From: Apteryx mantelli
Lineage: Eukaryota > Chordata > Aves > Apterygiformes > Apterygidae
Length of the DNA: 64,000 bases
NCBI RefSeq assembly: GCF_036417845.1
Contig: NC_089990.1
Location: 2,616,001 to 2,680,000 of the forward strand
Direction: 5' to 3'
The position numbers and the translations under genes are program-made. Positions 37,781-64,000 of this stretch are shown piece by piece. Position 1 is the first letter of the stretch, and each line of letters starts with the position of its first letter. The notes beneath the pieces are model-generated. The model worked only from the letters and a program-made list of their open reading frames with translations. It was not told the DNA's origin and did no database searches.

Positions 37781-40018
37781 GGCGCAAGGTTTAAATCATT
37801 TCACTGCTTCTGCTGCACCTTTGGGGTTGATACTAAGTTTTCTGTGGCTCCTAGTAGGATATGGGATCTGAGAGACAGCGTCCAAGTTACTGCAAAATTA
37901 CAAATAATCCACAGAAGGAGGCTGTGAGAAATCAAAAGTCTAACTCAGAGAAAGAATCCAGATACAAAACCAAGTAAAAATAACATCTCTAAAAACAAGT
38001 TATTTCTTTCATGCTTATAAAAAGGTTCTCATGCACAAAAAAAGCAGTTTTTTTTTTGTTTTTTTTACAATAAGCAATAGCTCTGTTGTTCTAGCACACC
38101 CTGCTGTCTAGCTCCGAAATCATGTAACGCATTTGATTAATACTTACGCCACAGCAAAGTGATGCTTCACTGTTCTCTTCACAGTACTTCATTACATAGA
38201 AAAGATACATTTAAGAACATATTTAATCTTATTCTAATTGTTGCTAAAATACACAAACTTATAAAATCATTTCTCTGGAACCCACATGTTTTCTCTCTCC
38301 CCAAACCCTACACAAAATAAATTAGGAAGTGGATCTTCGGCCAGTCAGAAATACCCGAAGAGCATTTCTTCTGCATTTCAAGATTTTCAGGCTTTAGAAT
38401 AGAAACATAGTGTTTATATTAGCTGAACAGAACTCACCTAGAAGGGGTATGGTTCCGACTACGCATACATGCTTTTCCTGGTTACCCTATGTAGGAGGAC
38501 CAATCATTCAAAGAAATAATAAATTTCTTATAAATATATATATATTTTTATATATGAGAGATAAGACAGGTGTTTATATTTTAAAGCCCAATACAGAACT
38601 AGGAGAGCGTCTGAATTTTTTTTCCCCATCAAAAACAAAACTGAATTAAGTCCAGAAATGGACTATGGCTAATTCAAAACAATTCTTATTAAAGGAAAAA
38701 TGCATGATTTTTGTACTGTACCATAAACTCATATTAATGCTCTTAACAATTTAGGATATACTCTCCTCCATCACAAAACTAAACCTCTGCATTTTTTCAA
38801 GTCACTTTGCATCTAACTAGAATTTTTGGAAAGCGAGATAAAATAGCTAGTGCTTAATATAGAAAGTTAAAAATTAAATTCCTTCTGCATCTGAGAATAT
38901 ACATGGGTCACTCTTTCCTGCCTGAGGTTTTCCAGAATTATTGACCAAGCCGTGCACAGAAGAACAAACTTAAGGATATTGGATGAAGGTTAAAAAAAAA
39001 AAATCTTCAAAAATTCCATCAAAAATTTCTTTTTTCATTTGTTCTCTCTGTGTAATCTAACTCACTTTCTTCACCGAGACAGAAATGTCAGATACATTTA
39101 CATAAAGGGCGAAAATTTAAGTCCCATATATATTCCAACCAGACCCTATTAAGAAGAGAGGCTGCTAGTCTCCAGCTCACCCCACGTGAAAACACACTTC
39201 TGTTCACGGAGGTGGGCTGTCTTTCAGCGAGGAGCAAGACTACGGACTTCCCAGATACCATCACATTCTGCACTATTCCTACCCAAATGATTTCTGTTTC
39301 CAAGTTAGTATTTTTCAGCATAACAGAAGATAAGCGTACAGTGCAACATGAATTCTCCTCTGGAAGCTTGAGATACAAGAATCCTTCTGGAGGATGCGAA
39401 GAGAAGCTTACTGGTACCGCTATAAAATAAGAGCAGCCACCAGATCTACTGCAGCTCAGTTCAGCTTCCTCATAAGTTTCGAGGGGCAAATTAAAATAAA
39501 CACAAATTTGCACCGAGTAAGTGGTAGCAGAAATGTGTGGGAGCCAGCTGGTCTATCTGCCCAAACAAATTGCCATCTGCTGAAAGCATTACGCTTCTGA
39601 AAACTCCGATAATTACGTAGATTTGTTTTCACTGTGTCAATATAATGAAGATACAGTTACTTTACAGCTTAGCAAGCAATTCCATCCCTCTATGCTCCTT
39701 CTCGCCTCTTCTTCAACACATACCGAATAATAGCATCTATTTTCTTTTAAGTTTCCAGTAGTTGTAAATAGAGGTAGCTGAGCTACTATTAAGAATCATG
39801 TTATGCTTTGAAGAGGAGGAACCTTTCAAATGTTGAAGTTACCCCTTAGCTGCACAATCTCTATTAATACTATAAAAATATGAGAGGACAAAAAGAAAAT
39901 AGATGCAAGTAACTTTTGCATTTGGCACCTTTTGTCTAGATATTCATACTTCTCAAGTATTCTCTTTTTAATAAAGTTAATGCACACATAGGACACACCA
40001 CATCAAAGGTTTGCTACA

Positions 40019-40026
40019 TATTTACA
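40019..40026 (-). promoter_or_regulatory. Pumilio-type RNA element in BRWD3 3' UTR
   Basis: The minus strand reads TGTAAATA, matching the UGUANAUA consensus recognised by Pumilio proteins, about 620 bases past the stop codon. A single 8-mer can occur by chance. Confidence 0.3.
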
Positions 40027-40642
40027 AGGCACCAACCCTTTGTCACTTTTTACATGAATAAAGAACCGATAGAAAGCACATCAGGACCCCCATAACTGTA
40101 GTATAGACATACTTCAGTTCAGCACAATTCATGAATGTTTGGCCTGGGAAGATTAAAATAATCCAGATCCTTCTTACAATATAGAAACTGTAAACATTTT
40201 ATAGCTGCCTTTAGGATTGGTGTATTGTGCAAAAGTTATAATTATTACTGTGTATAAGGATTTATGGCAGAAACCACATAAAAACTCTGTAAGAAGGTGC
40301 TATTTCTATAATACAAAAACAAAACAAGGGAAGAAATTCATAATCATGATTCAAAAATGTCATGTTCTTATCGAGAAGCTGGAAGCCTCTTTAATGTGAT
40401 GAGCTTGTAGTGTGTGGGGAAGAATTTCTGTAATTTAAGGCCTAATGAATAAGGCTTATTTTGACCAATGAAGTGTGGCGATCTGAAGTTTTAAAACAAA
40501 TGCATACTGACATAATGGAAAAGCACCACTGTGAAAAGTGAGTGGAGTCCCCGCACAACTTGCTTGGTAGATTTTCTGGTAAAATCCCTGCAGTAGAAGG
40601 CCATTGAAGTTCTTTTAAAATTGTTCCAAAGTTTTTCATCTG

Positions 40643-64000
<23,358 letters not shown>

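Larger units (their letters stand above)
34040..40642 (-). other. BRWD3: Probable long 3' UTR of BRWD3
   Basis: Downstream of the stop codon there is no recognisable gene for 6.6 kb. Most of the stretch is AT-rich, and a good minus-strand AATAAA lies at 34044-34049. The BRWD3 3' UTR is several kilobases long in mammals as far as I recall. A Pumilio-type site TGTAAATA is present on the minus strand at 40019-40026. The 36.6-37.8 kb part is unusually CpG-rich for a UTR, so the real transcript end could instead lie upstream of it. The extent is inferred. Confidence 0.5.

Overview
The window looks like vertebrate nuclear DNA, most probably from a bird. It holds 25 GT-AG exons of an animal chromatin gene, BRWD3, spread over only about 23 kb. 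It also holds several degraded CR1-type retrotransposon tails, whose 3' ends carry the familiar avian motif reading 'tcccttccaacccc' on the element's sense strand, and sharp CpG-rich islands in an otherwise AT-rich background. CR1 also occurs in turtles and crocodiles, so 'bird' is an inference from CR1 plus compact introns.

Right side (about 34.0-64.0 kb, minus strand): the 3' two-thirds of BRWD3. All 25 exons in the window join in one open frame of 1273 residues plus stop. The 5' part, encoding the N-terminus and most of the WD40 propeller, lies beyond base 64000. In order, the visible protein has the last WD40 blade, a basic/acidic linker, the cryptic Tudor region, bromodomain 1, bromodomain 2, a Ser/acidic-rich tail and an RG/RGG-rich segment just before the stop at 40643. 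A long, mostly AT-rich stretch downstream of the stop ends at a good poly(A) signal at 34044-34049 and is probably a 6.6 kb 3' UTR. A CpG-rich block sits inside it.

Middle (about 25.1-28.1 kb, minus strand): an intronless-CDS Qa-SNARE of 297 residues, related to syntaxin-11/syntaxin-19. It has a Habc region, a SNARE motif with the zero-layer Gln, and a Cys-rich, fairly hydrophobic C-terminus. A splice acceptor just before the start codon and candidate donors near 27.97 and 28.08 kb suggest a separate noncoding first exon, as in STX11. It is clearly not a close STX11 orthologue and is the most interesting locus here.

Left side (1-25 kb) and 28.1-34.0 kb: no protein gene that I can recognise. 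These stretches hold CR1 and older repeat fragments, small tandem repeats, several minus-strand poly(A) signals between 21 and 25 kb, and orphan CpG islands near 17.0-17.6, 18.0-18.3 and 32.1-33.8 kb. The 17.5 kb island contains a well-placed ATG followed by a consensus splice donor on the plus strand.

The two genes have no obvious functional link. BRWD3 is a nuclear chromatin reader and ubiquitin-ligase adaptor, and the syntaxin is a membrane-fusion protein. They run in the same direction, with the syntaxin downstream of BRWD3. No bacterial features, CRISPR arrays or complete mobile elements were seen.
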